DNA from: DATLXU01 sp035575515 | Lineage (GTDB): Bacteria; Acidobacteriota; Blastocatellia; UBA7656 | Reading direction: 5' to 3' | DNA: 23,660 nucleotides | NCBI GenBank assembly: GCA_035575515.1 | Contig: DATLXU010000032.1 | Coordinates: forward strand, 1-23,660 | Shown here: positions 1-7,723 of the stretch, one piece after another | Layout of the letters: every line of letters begins with the position of its first letter | Numbering within the stretch: position 1 is the first letter of the stretch | The notes under the pieces: generated by a model | Database searches by the model: none | What the model was told of the DNA's origin: nothing | Seen by the model: only the letters and a program-made list of their open reading frames with translations | Translations under genes and position numbers: made by a program

Positions 1-318
1 TTCGTGCAATTCTCCGACAGCACAGACTCAACCGGCGCGGCTGCTTACCGTATCGGCACAACATCAGCCACTACGATCAATCTTGAAGACTGCTCAGGCT
101 GCGGCCTTTCTGGCTGGGGATGGCAGGATAACGGTTGGGGCGTTGGCGTAATGGGACCGCTGATTTACTTTGCCACGAGCGGAACACACACCATCAGAAT
201 ACAGGTTCGTGAAGACGGGCTATCAATTGATCAGATAGTGCTCTCTCCTTCTACTTATTTGAACTCCTCGCCGGGAGCTTTGAAAAACGACTCGACCGTA
301 TTGCCAAAGTCGCAGTAG
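1..318 (+). CDS. C-terminal fragment of a secreted protein ending in a GWGWQDNGWG domain
   Basis: Frame 1 is open from the window edge to a TAG at 316-318, so the 5' end of the gene lies outside the window. The visible 105 residues contain FVQFSDS, a DCSGCG pair of cysteines, the block GLSGWGWQDNGWGVGVMGP, REDGLSIDQIVLSPSTY and the tail GALKND. All of these recur twice in the convergent gene at 388-2709, so this is a third copy of the same beta-rich domain, which looks like a carbohydrate-binding module. The domain sits at the extreme C-terminus here. A GTG at 4-6 lies inside the domain and is not a believable start. The domain's role is inferred from its aromatic, glycine-rich character and its company in secreted proteins. 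The rest of the protein, and so its activity, cannot be seen. Confidence 0.85.
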   Translation, partial: FVQFSDSTDSTGAAAYRIGTTSATTINLEDCSGCGLSGWGWQDNGWGVGVMGPLIYFATSGTHTIRIQVREDGLSIDQIVLSPSTYLNSSPGALKNDSTVLPKSQ

Positions 319-336
319 GTTTCTTGAAAAAGAAAA

Positions 337-370
337 GCCGCGCATCGGTTTAAGAAAACTGATGCGCGGC
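337..370 (-). terminator. Rho-independent terminator for the secreted EEP-fold gene
   Basis: A 15-bp stem (GCCGCGCATC-G-GTTT against AAAC-T-GATGCGCGGC, with one G.U pair when read on the plus strand) closes a 4-base loop, AAGA. Read on the minus strand, the hairpin starts 17 bases after the TAA of the gene at 388-2709. It is followed by TTTTCTTTTTC, a good uridine tract. On the plus strand the hairpin comes 18 bases after the TAG at 318, but no T-run follows it, so it should work mainly for the minus-strand gene. Confidence 0.85.
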
Positions 371-387
371 AGACGAAAAGGAGATTG

Positions 388-2709
388 TTACCTCACATCA
401 AAGGTAACTACTACCATATTGTGATCCGACGGTCTCACGCCGTAGTCATCAGGAGTGCCTAACAAATCGACAACGTTCTTATTCGACAGGTCGCGGCTGT
501 CTGGTATCTGCGCCGAGCGCAGCGTCAGCGCCGACGCGCCTCTCGAATAAAAGACATAGTCAATGCGGCCCCGTCGCGTGCGTGTGTGCATATAGACAGG
601 GTTATCGGGATAAGCCGTTGCGACCCCTGCGTTCATTGCGACCTGCCAGTAGTCGTAGTATTGCGACATCATCCCGGAAAGCTCCGACGTGTCAGGCCCG
701 GCGTTGAAGTCGCCAGCGATGATGCGCGATTCGGCAAACCCTGCGGCCCAGCTCGTCAGCTCGCTTACCTCGACAGCGCGATAGGTCGAAGAATATGCGT
801 CGAGGTGCGTGGCGAAGAAGTTTATGGTCTTTCCGCCAAAGTTGATCGTCGCCTGCGCAACTGATCGCTGATAGCTCAAGAACCGCGAAGAGGTGCTGAC
901 GAACGGGTACTTCGACAAAATCAGGTTGCCCTCTGTCGTGCCCGAATACTTCGGCACATGGTAGTAATACCATGTGCGGCCTGTCTTCTGGCTCACGAGG
1001 TCGCGCAGAACCGGCGCGAGGTCGCTCGGTATTTCGCACATCGCAACGAGGTCGGGATTGATATTGGCAATCCACGTCGCCTGCCGGTCAGGGCTATATA
1101 TTTCATCCGTGCCCTTGCCGAATTGACCGTTCCAGCTCATCACCTTTAGCGTCGCGCTCCCGGTAGGCGGCGCGGTCACGGTTATGACAGTTGATACGGA
1201 GGCCTGCGCGCCCGCGTTATCGGTGACCGTCAGCCGCGCCGTGTATGTTCCTGCTGAGCGATAGATGTTTGTTGGATTGACAGCCGTTGAAGTCTGTCCG
1301 TCGCCAAAGCTCCAGCTATAGGATGCGATGTAGCCGTCCGGGTCGGTCGCGTTCGAGGTAAAGTTGACTGCGAGCGGAACCGTTCCCGACGTAGGAGTTG
1401 CGCTGATTGTCACCTGCGGCGGCTGATTCGCAGGCGTCTGCGTGCTTCCGCCCAATGTGCTCGGCAGAATGACCGTGTCGTTCTTCAGCGCGCCCGGCGA
1501 GTTGTTCAGGTAAGCCTGCGATGAGAGAACTATCTGATCAATCGAGATGCCGTCTTCGCGCACCTGCACGCGTAGGGTTTGCGCGCCTGTGCTTGCGAAA
1601 TAGATTTGCGGCCCCATCACGCCGATGCCCCAGCCGTTGTCTTGCCATCCCCATCCGCTGAGGCCCGCGCCCGAACCGTCTTCTATGTTGACAGTCGTTC
1701 CTGAAGTCGTGCCGATTCTATATACAGCCGCGCCGGTTGAGTCTGTGCTGCCTGAGAATTGCACGAATACGGAGTCATTGCCCCAGAAATCGTTCTGCGC
1801 TTTGCCTCTAATCCAAAGGTGGTAAGGCACGCCCGCCTGCGCGTTGAATGTCATATCGAAGTAGCTCGTCGGATTGGCGAGCGGCGCTGAAAGTTTTGCC
1901 GCGCCTGCATCGGGATTATTCAATGCTGTCTGCCCTGCCGCCGAAGCGTCGAAGACTTTAGACCATTTGCCCCAGATGTTCGTGGCGGGAACGTCCGAAG
2001 CCCATATCACGACATCAGATGAGCCTGTAAGGGTTGGCGAAGGAGGCACGGTCGCGCCTGTCTTCGATAAGATAGTCGTGTCATTCTTCAACGCGCCCGG
2101 CGATGCGCTTACGTAAGTCGAAGGCGAAAGAACTATCTGGTCAATCGAGATGCCGTCTTCGCGCACCTGCACGCGTAGGGTTTGCGCGCCTGTCGTTTGG
2201 AAATAGATGAGCGGTCCCATCACGCCCACGCCCCATCCGTTATCCTGCCATCCCCAGCCAGAAAGGCCGCAGCCTGAGCAGTCTTCAAGATTAATGGTCG
2301 TCGCCGACGTCGTGCCCATGCGATAAACGGCAGAGCCGCTTGCGTCCACGCTGCCTGAGAATTGAACGAATACGGAATCATTCGCCCAGTCGTTGTTTTC
2401 GGCCTTGGCTCTTATCCACAGACGATAAGCAGTGCCGGCCTGCGCGCTGAACGTCAGATCGAAGTAATTGGAGGGATTTGCGAGCGGAGCCGAGAGCTTT
2501 GCGGCTCCGAGATTAGGGTTGGCGAGTCGCGCGCCTCCAGCCGCAGTCGAGTCTGCTACAACATTCCAGCCCGATTTAACTGAAGCGTCCGTCGCGTAAA
2601 GAACAATGTCTGAGGCGCTCTGCGCCGATGCGGTCATGGGCACAAGTCCCATCACCGCCATAAGAACACACAATACCCCGCACAGAAATTGATCGAAAAC
2701 TCTTTTCAT
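388..2709 (-). CDS. Secreted endonuclease/exonuclease/phosphatase-fold protein with two CBM-like domains and a PKD domain
   Basis: The 773-residue product starts at ATG 2709, six bases after a GGGAG ribosome site; a longer reading frame from 2742 has none. Residues 1-30 are a signal peptide ending near TASAQ. Two tandem copies of the GWGWQDNGWG domain follow (about 33-212 and 231-416), then a PKD domain (about 430-512, with YSWSFGDG and AGTYTARLTVTD). The C-terminus (about 520-773) is an endonuclease/exonuclease/phosphatase fold. It shows N527, E559 in CEIPS, THLD at 634-637, GDFN at 666-669, RIDYVFYS from 715 and SDHN at 761-764, so the metal-dependent phosphodiester or phosphomonoester active site appears intact. 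The protein is presumably exported. Likely substrates are extracellular DNA, nucleotides or phospholipid headgroups, and the sequence does not decide between them. The two repeats probably bind glycan, an inference from their appearance. The gene stands alone and ends at a strong terminator. Confidence 0.9.
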   Translation of the reverse strand: MKRVFDQFLCGVLCVLMAVMGLVPMTASAQSASDIVLYATDASVKSGWNVVADSTAAGGARLANPNLGAAKLSAPLANPSNYFDLTFSAQAGTAYRLWIRAKAENNDWANDSVFVQFSGSVDASGSAVYRMGTTSATTINLEDCSGCGLSGWGWQDNGWGVGVMGPLIYFQTTGAQTLRVQVREDGISIDQIVLSPSTYVSASPGALKNDTTILSKTGATVPPSPTLTGSSDVVIWASDVPATNIWGKWSKVFDASAAGQTALNNPDAGAAKLSAPLANPTSYFDMTFNAQAGVPYHLWIRGKAQNDFWGNDSVFVQFSGSTDSTGAAVYRIGTTSGTTVNIEDGSGAGLSGWGWQDNGWGIGVMGPQIYFASTGAQTLRVQVREDGISIDQIVLSSQAYLNNSPGALKNDTVILPSTLGGSTQTPANQPPQVTISATPTSGTVPLAVNFTSNATDPDGYIASYSWSFGDGQTSTAVNPTNIYRSAGTYTARLTVTDNAGAQASVSTVITVTAPPTGSATLKVMSWNGQFGKGTDEIYSPDRQATWIANINPDLVAMCEIPSDLAPVLRDLVSQKTGRTWYYYHVPKYSGTTEGNLILSKYPFVSTSSRFLSYQRSVAQATINFGGKTINFFATHLDAYSSTYRAVEVSELTSWAAGFAESRIIAGDFNAGPDTSELSGMMSQYYDYWQVAMNAGVATAYPDNPVYMHTRTRRGRIDYVFYSRGASALTLRSAQIPDSRDLSNKNVVDLLGTPDDYGVRPSDHNMVVVTFDVR

Positions 2710-3433
2710 TAGAATCTCCCAAAAATGATTTCGTCCACCCACTTAAAATCAGCTTTGGTGAGGGCAATTATCTTCGCTCACAAACACAACTTCGTCCGTG
2801 TTTCTGCCGATTAGGGCCGCAGCCACATTTTGAGGCCGAACCGACAGACCATCGTTCAGACAGACTTGTGGGAGCTTTTTTATTTTTTAACCCTGCCTCT
2901 TTTATTTGGGGCGCGCCTGCTGCCTGTGCAGGCGCATTATTCAACTACAACCAAACCAAAAGGCCAATGATGCCATCGAGCCTTAAGACATCACGACGCA
3001 GAAAAGCGCAAGCTCAACCACACCATCTCAGCGGGCCTTAGCACACTTAAAGTGTATTGATAGTAATCTGCTAAGAGTCGGCCCACACAGAATCGCCGAA
3101 GCGACGCGCGGGACCGCAACTCAAAGAGCCGCTCTATCGAGAGAGCAATCTAGTGGGGCCTTGAATATAATGCCAAGCTGGTGAGGATGTGCTGCTCAAA
3201 CAACTACTTTTTTCTGATTTCCCTGCCTTTGTTGGGAAGTCTGTTTATAACACGATGCAATACCAGCGTCAATAATTACATCCGAGCGCAATGATTTTGA
3301 AAGAATTTCTCGCGCCCTTGAAAAAGAAAAAAATGAAAGTTAGCGGTAGTTTACAGTATATGAACAGGTGGAATGTCTTGTGGGGCGAAAAGTCATATTA
3401 TGAAACCAACATACGCCGCTTCACAGGCACACG
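2710..3433. other. 724-base gene-free region between divergent genes
   Basis: No convincing coding frame is present; a short frame at 3291-3542 runs into the glycosyltransferase in another frame. The region must hold promoters for the minus-strand secreted gene and the plus-strand glycan arm. A perfect TATAAT lies at 3166-3171 on the plus strand, but no good -35 box stands 16-18 bases upstream of it. Hairpins are present at 2913-2935 (stem GCGCCTGC/GCAGGCGC, 7-base loop), 3033-3084, 3093-3104 (TCGC-CGAA-GCGA) and 3131-3146 (GCTCT/AGAGC). None is followed by a clear T-run. Much of the tract is richer in A and T than the neighbouring genes. Confidence 0.6.
3033..3084 (+). other. Long stem-loop, possible structured leader RNA
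   Basis: GGGCC-TTAGCA (3033-3043) pairs with TGCTAA (3069-3074) and GGCCC (3080-3084), giving 11 base pairs interrupted only by a 5-base bulge, GAGTC. The 25-base apical part can form a further short CACT/AGTG hairpin. It lies about 350 bases upstream of the first glycosyltransferase start, is not followed by a T-run and matches no riboswitch I can name with confidence. It could be a leader RNA, a small RNA or a remnant of a repeat. Confidence 0.4.
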
Positions 3434-4456
3434 ATGCAGCTTGACGTTATCATCCCGACCTATAACCGATGCCGGATGCTGCGGCGAACCCTCGACAGTT
3501 TGCTCGCCGCTGATGTGCCCGCAGGACTTGAAGTGCGCGTGACGGTGGTCGACAACAACTCGAAAGACGCGACGCGCGAGACGGTCGAAAGCTATTGCGA
3601 ACGATTTGGCTACAGGCTCGGCTACGTCTTCGAGGGCCGTCAAGGGAGATCATTCGCGCTCAACGCAGGGATTCGCTCAACCGTAGGCGACCTCGTCGGC
3701 ATGATTGATGATGACGAGGAGATAGACAGGCGATGGTACTCGACTGTGTATTCGATATTCAGTCGCGGCGGGGTTGACTTCATAGGCGGGCCGTATGTGC
3801 CTCGATGGGGCGCGGAGCCTCCAGCGTGGCTTCCGACTAAATATCTCGGCGCGATAGGATGGGTTGACGGAGGCGACTGCCTTGTTCCGTTCGATGCGAA
3901 TTATCCCGGCATACTGATGGGCGGCAATGCCGTGATTGCGCGCGCGACGCTAAACCGCGTCGGTTTGTACAACACAAATCTCGGGCGCACAGACAAGCGA
4001 TTGATCTCAGGCGAAGACGACGATATGTACCAGCGATTGATTGAGGCTGGCGCGCGCGGCTTCTACGTGCCTGAGCTTATCATCTATCACCACATCCCGC
4101 CCGAAAGGCTCACGCGCAGTTATTTTCGCCGCTGGTGTTTCTGGCGCGGCGTCTCGTGCGCCGTGATTGACCGCAAGCGCCAACAGCCTGTCGTCTATTT
4201 CGGCAGCATTCCGCGCTATCTCTACGGTCAGGCCGCGCGCGGTCTTATTAAAGCGATTGCCGGGCGAATCATCAGGCGAGGCGCGTCAGAGATTTTCACG
4301 CACGAGCTTTCGGTGTGGGACGCAGTCGGATTCTTCTACGGCAAAATGTTTTACCAACGCGCCGGCTCATCGCGCCGCAACGCGCCGTCTCGCCAAAGCG
4401 CGAGCACGCTTGTCGAGCCTGACGTTCAACAGACCTGCTCGCGATTAGTCGAGTGA
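3434..4456 (+). CDS. GT2 family glycosyltransferase
   Basis: This 340-residue GT-A fold enzyme should transfer a sugar from a nucleotide-sugar donor to a growing surface glycan at the cytoplasmic face. The nucleotide-binding start is VIIPTYNR (residues 5-12) and VVDNNS (38-43). The metal-binding DxD-type motif is IDDDEE (91-96), and the later acidic motif is GEDDD (193-197). Reading backwards in frame from ATG 3434, a TGA comes before any other start, so this start is secure although its ribosome site is weak. The C-terminal part, with LTRSYFRRW and a PRYLYGQA stretch, resembles the enzyme at 6638-7678, so the two are probably paralogues. It opens the export arm, and its TGA overlaps the GTG start of the permease gene. 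Donor and acceptor cannot be told from sequence. Confidence 0.92.
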   Translation: MQLDVIIPTYNRCRMLRRTLDSLLAADVPAGLEVRVTVVDNNSKDATRETVESYCERFGYRLGYVFEGRQGRSFALNAGIRSTVGDLVGMIDDDEEIDRRWYSTVYSIFSRGGVDFIGGPYVPRWGAEPPAWLPTKYLGAIGWVDGGDCLVPFDANYPGILMGGNAVIARATLNRVGLYNTNLGRTDKRLISGEDDDMYQRLIEAGARGFYVPELIIYHHIPPERLTRSYFRRWCFWRGVSCAVIDRKRQQPVVYFGSIPRYLYGQAARGLIKAIAGRIIRRGASEIFTHELSVWDAVGFFYGKMFYQRAGSSRRNAPSRQSASTLVEPDVQQTCSRLVE

Positions 4457-5352
4457 CGATCATCGAAATGGCTTCAAGCATACAATCAAAAACAATCGGC
4501 GGCGCGCTGCCTTCAATAGACGCGCGACCAGTGACCATCATCCGCGCGCCGTCCGTTTCGCCGTTCGGTTTGATCAAAAATTTAACCGAGCTTGCGCATT
4601 ACCGCGACCTGCTCTACACGCTCACAGTTCATCGCATCAAGGTGCGGTACAAGCAATCGCTGCTCGGCGGCGCGTGGGCCGTCATTCAGCCGCTTTCGAT
4701 GATGCTGATATTCACTCTTGTGTTCTCGCTCATCGCAAGAGTCCCAAGCGACGGAGCGCCTTACGCTCTGTTCGCTTACGTCGCGCTGTTAGCGTGGAAT
4801 TGTTTTTCTACGGCAATCGCAAATTCGACCGCCGGGCTGGTCAGCCATTCGCAGCTCGTAACGAAAGTCTATTTCCCGCGCGAGATTTTGCCGCTCACTT
4901 ATGTGCTGGCGGCGCTGTTCGATTTCCTCATCGCCTCAAGCGTGCTCGCAGTACTTATGCTCTACTACGGAGTGCCGCTCACACTGAACGCGCTCTATGC
5001 GCTGCCGATTATCCTCGTGCTTGCGCTGCTCGCAACCGCAATCGCATTGCTTCTGTCGGCGACGCAGGCGCGCTTTCGCGACGTGGGCGTAGCCGTGCCG
5101 CTCGTTCTTCAACTCTGGATGTTTGCCACGCCGATAATCTATCCGTTGAGCGCGGTGCCCGCGCGCTTTCGCCCTCTTTACCTGTTCAATCCAATGGTCG
5201 GCGTGATTGAAAATTTTCGTCGAGTTATATTGCGCTGCGCGCCGCCGGATTTCAATTCGCTCGGCACATCTGCGTTCACAGCCGCGCTTCTGCTCATCGC
5301 GTCATATATTTATTTCAAGCGGGTCGAAGCGACGATGGCCGACATCATCTGA
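4453..5352 (+). CDS. wzm: ABC-2 type polysaccharide export permease, Wzm/TagG family
   Basis: The 299-residue protein has a cytoplasmic N-terminal region of about 75 residues ending in VRYKQSLLGGAWAVIQP. This is the hallmark of O-antigen, capsule and teichoic acid exporters (COG1682), in which an amphipathic segment precedes six transmembrane helices. The rest is strongly hydrophobic, with VYFPREILPL between helices 2 and 3 and a conserved FNPMVGVIENFR stretch near the end. It should form the membrane channel through which a lipid-linked glycan passes, paired with the ATPase encoded 19 bases downstream. The GTG start at 4453 overlaps the upstream TGA by four bases, which suggests translational coupling. 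An ATG at 4468 is a possible alternative. Neither has a clear ribosome site. Confidence 0.92.
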   Translation: MTIIEMASSIQSKTIGGALPSIDARPVTIIRAPSVSPFGLIKNLTELAHYRDLLYTLTVHRIKVRYKQSLLGGAWAVIQPLSMMLIFTLVFSLIARVPSDGAPYALFAYVALLAWNCFSTAIANSTAGLVSHSQLVTKVYFPREILPLTYVLAALFDFLIASSVLAVLMLYYGVPLTLNALYALPIILVLALLATAIALLLSATQARFRDVGVAVPLVLQLWMFATPIIYPLSAVPARFRPLYLFNPMVGVIENFRRVILRCAPPDFNSLGTSAFTAALLLIASYIYFKRVEATMADII

Positions 5353-5371
5353 TAGGCGAGTTCATCGCTTT

Positions 5372-6601
5372 ATGATTGATCTCAGATTCAATCGAGTCTC
5401 AAAAAAATATCGCATCCAGCAACACGATGACGGGCGCGCAAGGCTGAACCCTCTGGCGCGCAGACTCAAGAATCTGTTAAGCCGCCGCCAAGACTTCTGG
5501 GCGCTGCGCGACGTGAGCTTTGAAGTCACGCGCGGAGAGACTCTGGGCATCATCGGACCGAACGGCGCGGGCAAGAGCACCATTTTGAAATTGCTCTCAA
5601 GAATCACTGCGCCGACTTCGGGCGAGATTGTCATCAACGGAAGGCTTTCGGCGATGATTGAGATTGGCTCAGGCTTTCATCCAGAGCTAACGGGGCGCGA
5701 GAACATTTATCTCAACGGCTCGATTCTCGGAATGCGCCGCCGCGAAATAGCAGAAAAGCTCGACCGCATAATTGAATTCGCAGGCGTCGCAGAGTTCATT
5801 GACACGCCCGTGAAGCATTACTCGTCGGGGATGTACGTGCGGCTCGGTTTTTCAATCGCCGCGCATCTCAACCCGCACATACTGCTGCTCGATGAAGTGC
5901 TTGCAGTAGGCGACGCAAGCTTTCAGGTCAAGTGTCTTCAACGAGTGAGCGAGTTGAGGCAGCGCGGGACTACAATTGTTTTCATTTCGCACGACCTCGC
6001 GGCGGTCGAGCGATTATGCGACCGCGCGCTGTTGCTCAATCACGGGCGGATTATCGCAATGGGCTTGCCCCGCGAAGTCATTGCCGAGTACCGTCGCATC
6101 GCTTACGGTGACACGCCGCCCGAACAGATGAGCGCAGAAATTGACTTTAAGCCAGTCGAGATAATGAATCTCTCTCTTTACGATTCGCAGGAAAGGCCGA
6201 CGACGAATTTCTTCACGGGCAAGCCGTTTTCGGCGCGCGTCGAGTACGTAGCGCACGAGCGCGTCGTTGATGCCGCCTTTGAGCTTTTCTGTTATTCGCA
6301 CGACGGCGCGTACATTCACTGCCAGTTCACGACGGCTCAAGACGGCAAGCGCATAACGCTTGAGCCGGGCGCGGGCGCGGTTGAGTTTCATTGCAGCGAG
6401 CTTGGGCTACAGCCCGGCGTCTACACAATCGGCGCGGCGGTAAAGGAGCGCGCGGCAAGCCGCAATATTGATTGGCGATACGGCGATAAGATGCTTCACG
6501 TCGAAGAAGGCAAATACGTGCGCGGCAGCTTTTACCTGCCGCACGACTGGCGCATTCATCAATCAACAGATGCGCGCACAAAGCAGCAAGCTATCAGATA
6601 A
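5372..6601 (+). CDS. wzt: ABC transporter ATPase with C-terminal glycan-binding domain, Wzt-like
   Basis: I place the start at ATG 5372, giving 409 residues; the frame is open further upstream but that part overlaps the permease gene and is not ABC-like. Walker A is GPNGAGKST (62-70), the signature is YSSGMY (150-155), Walker B is ILLLDE (170-175) and the switch histidine is in ISHD (205-208). The order and the EIGSGFHPELTGREN stretch are typical of polysaccharide exporters of the Wzt/TagH group. About 150 residues follow the ATPase (roughly 255-400), rich in beta strands, matching the Wzt C-terminal domain. In characterised O-antigen systems that domain recognises the chain's terminal modification. 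A methyltransferase in the opposing arm is therefore interesting, but that link is inferred. The protein powers glycan export with the upstream permease. Confidence 0.92.
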   Translation: MIDLRFNRVSKKYRIQQHDDGRARLNPLARRLKNLLSRRQDFWALRDVSFEVTRGETLGIIGPNGAGKSTILKLLSRITAPTSGEIVINGRLSAMIEIGSGFHPELTGRENIYLNGSILGMRRREIAEKLDRIIEFAGVAEFIDTPVKHYSSGMYVRLGFSIAAHLNPHILLLDEVLAVGDASFQVKCLQRVSELRQRGTTIVFISHDLAAVERLCDRALLLNHGRIIAMGLPREVIAEYRRIAYGDTPPEQMSAEIDFKPVEIMNLSLYDSQERPTTNFFTGKPFSARVEYVAHERVVDAAFELFCYSHDGAYIHCQFTTAQDGKRITLEPGAGAVEFHCSELGLQPGVYTIGAAVKERAASRNIDWRYGDKMLHVEEGKYVRGSFYLPHDWRIHQSTDARTKQQAIR

Positions 6602-6637
6602 ATTCTTTATTGCTGATGGCTGATTGCTGGCGGCTAT

Positions 6638-7678
6638 ATGAACGATAAACCTGCAATTTCGGTCATCATCAGCACGTACAACCGGTGCGAGCTTTTGCGC
6701 AGCTCGATTGCGAGCCTGCTTGCGCAGGAGACTGAAGGTGTAAGTTTTGAAGTGATCGTGGTTGATAACAACTCGACAGACAATACGCGGCAGATAGTTC
6801 GCTCGATAATTGAGCGCGGCGCGACAAACCTGCGTTATGTGTTTGAGCCGAAGCAGGGCGTTTCCTACGGGCGCAATGCAGGCATCGAGTCAGCGCGCGG
6901 AGAAATCGTCGCTTTCACAGACGACGATGTTCAGGTATCGCGCGACTGGATAGCGACCATCAAGCGCGTGCTTGATGAACACGCGGAGGCCGATTTTGTC
7001 GGCGGCAAAGTGCTACCTCAAGCTAATGGAAAGTTTCCGAGATGGCTTACGCGCGAGCATTGGATGCCGCTTGCGATTCTCGATTATGGCGATGCGCCGC
7101 TTCCAATCAGTGGCCACAACAAGCTCGGCCTTGTGACGGCAAACTTCGCAGTCCGTCGCGAAGTATTTCAAAAGGTCGGATTGTTTTCGCCCGACCTCCA
7201 ACGAGTCAGAGACCATATAGGCTCAATTGAAGACCAGGAGCTTCAGATGCGCATCTGGCGCGACGGGCGAAAGGGACTTTATGCGCCGGAGCTTGTGGTC
7301 ACAGCAGAAGTGCCTGCCGACAGATTGACGAAAGCCTATCACCGCCGCTGGCATCGAGGGCACGGCCATTTTTATGCGCTGCTGCGCTCTGATGATATGG
7401 AGCAATCAAGCAAAGGGCGATTGTTCGATGTGCCCGCGCATCTTTATCGCCAGGCGATGGCGGATGTAATTCAATGGTTGAAGCTCTCTGCTATTGGCAA
7501 ACGCGACGAAGCTTTCGAGAACGAAACGAGGCTCTATTTCTTTGCGGGATTCTTCGCAAAGCGGCGCGCCGATTATTTACATGATAAACCACGAAACCTT
7601 CTGCGCGAGATTGCTGGTTTTATTCGCTCGCTCGTTGGAACAAAAAAGAATCGCAATGCGCAGGAAGAGACAGGCTAA
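6638..7678 (+). CDS. GT2 family glycosyltransferase
   Basis: This 346-residue GT-A enzyme begins with VIISTYNR (9-16) and VVDNNSTDNT. It has FTDDD (93-97) as the metal and nucleotide-sugar motif and SIEDQE (196-201) as the later acidic motif. The C-terminal third is basic and helical, with LTKAYHRRW and VPAHLYRQAM. These align by eye with LTRSYFRRW and IPRYLYGQAA of the enzyme at 3434-4456, so the two look like paralogues flanking the exporter genes. A 36-base gap separates it from the ATPase gene. The region upstream of the ATG has only a weak GGCGG-like ribosome site. It should add one sugar to the exported glycan, but its donor and linkage cannot be assigned. Confidence 0.92.
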   Translation: MNDKPAISVIISTYNRCELLRSSIASLLAQETEGVSFEVIVVDNNSTDNTRQIVRSIIERGATNLRYVFEPKQGVSYGRNAGIESARGEIVAFTDDDVQVSRDWIATIKRVLDEHAEADFVGGKVLPQANGKFPRWLTREHWMPLAILDYGDAPLPISGHNKLGLVTANFAVRREVFQKVGLFSPDLQRVRDHIGSIEDQELQMRIWRDGRKGLYAPELVVTAEVPADRLTKAYHRRWHRGHGHFYALLRSDDMEQSSKGRLFDVPAHLYRQAMADVIQWLKLSAIGKRDEAFENETRLYFFAGFFAKRRADYLHDKPRNLLREIAGFIRSLVGTKKNRNAQEETG

Positions 7679-7723
7679 AGGCTCAATCGCTTTTTCAAAA
7701 CGTAGGACAAAACAGGAGTAATT

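Noticed and set aside
388..2709. Possible toxin or defence nuclease
   Set aside because: The signal peptide, PKD domain and CBM-like repeats point to a secreted enzyme; no immunity gene or secretion tag for a toxin system is nearby.
3085..3165. Faint resemblance of GGGACCGCAAC to the GEMM (c-di-GMP-I) riboswitch core
   Set aside because: The other conserved blocks of that riboswitch, including the CACAGGGCAAACC segment and the matching second stem, are absent, so the likeness is probably chance.
3291..3542. Short plus-strand frame before the first glycosyltransferase
   Set aside because: It overlaps the glycosyltransferase in another frame, has no ribosome site, and its product shows no recognisable domain.
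5207..5371. Upstream extension of the ABC ATPase frame
   Set aside because: It overlaps the permease gene and encodes an Arg/Ser-rich stretch unlike any ABC ATPase; ATG 5372 starts directly at the conserved domain.
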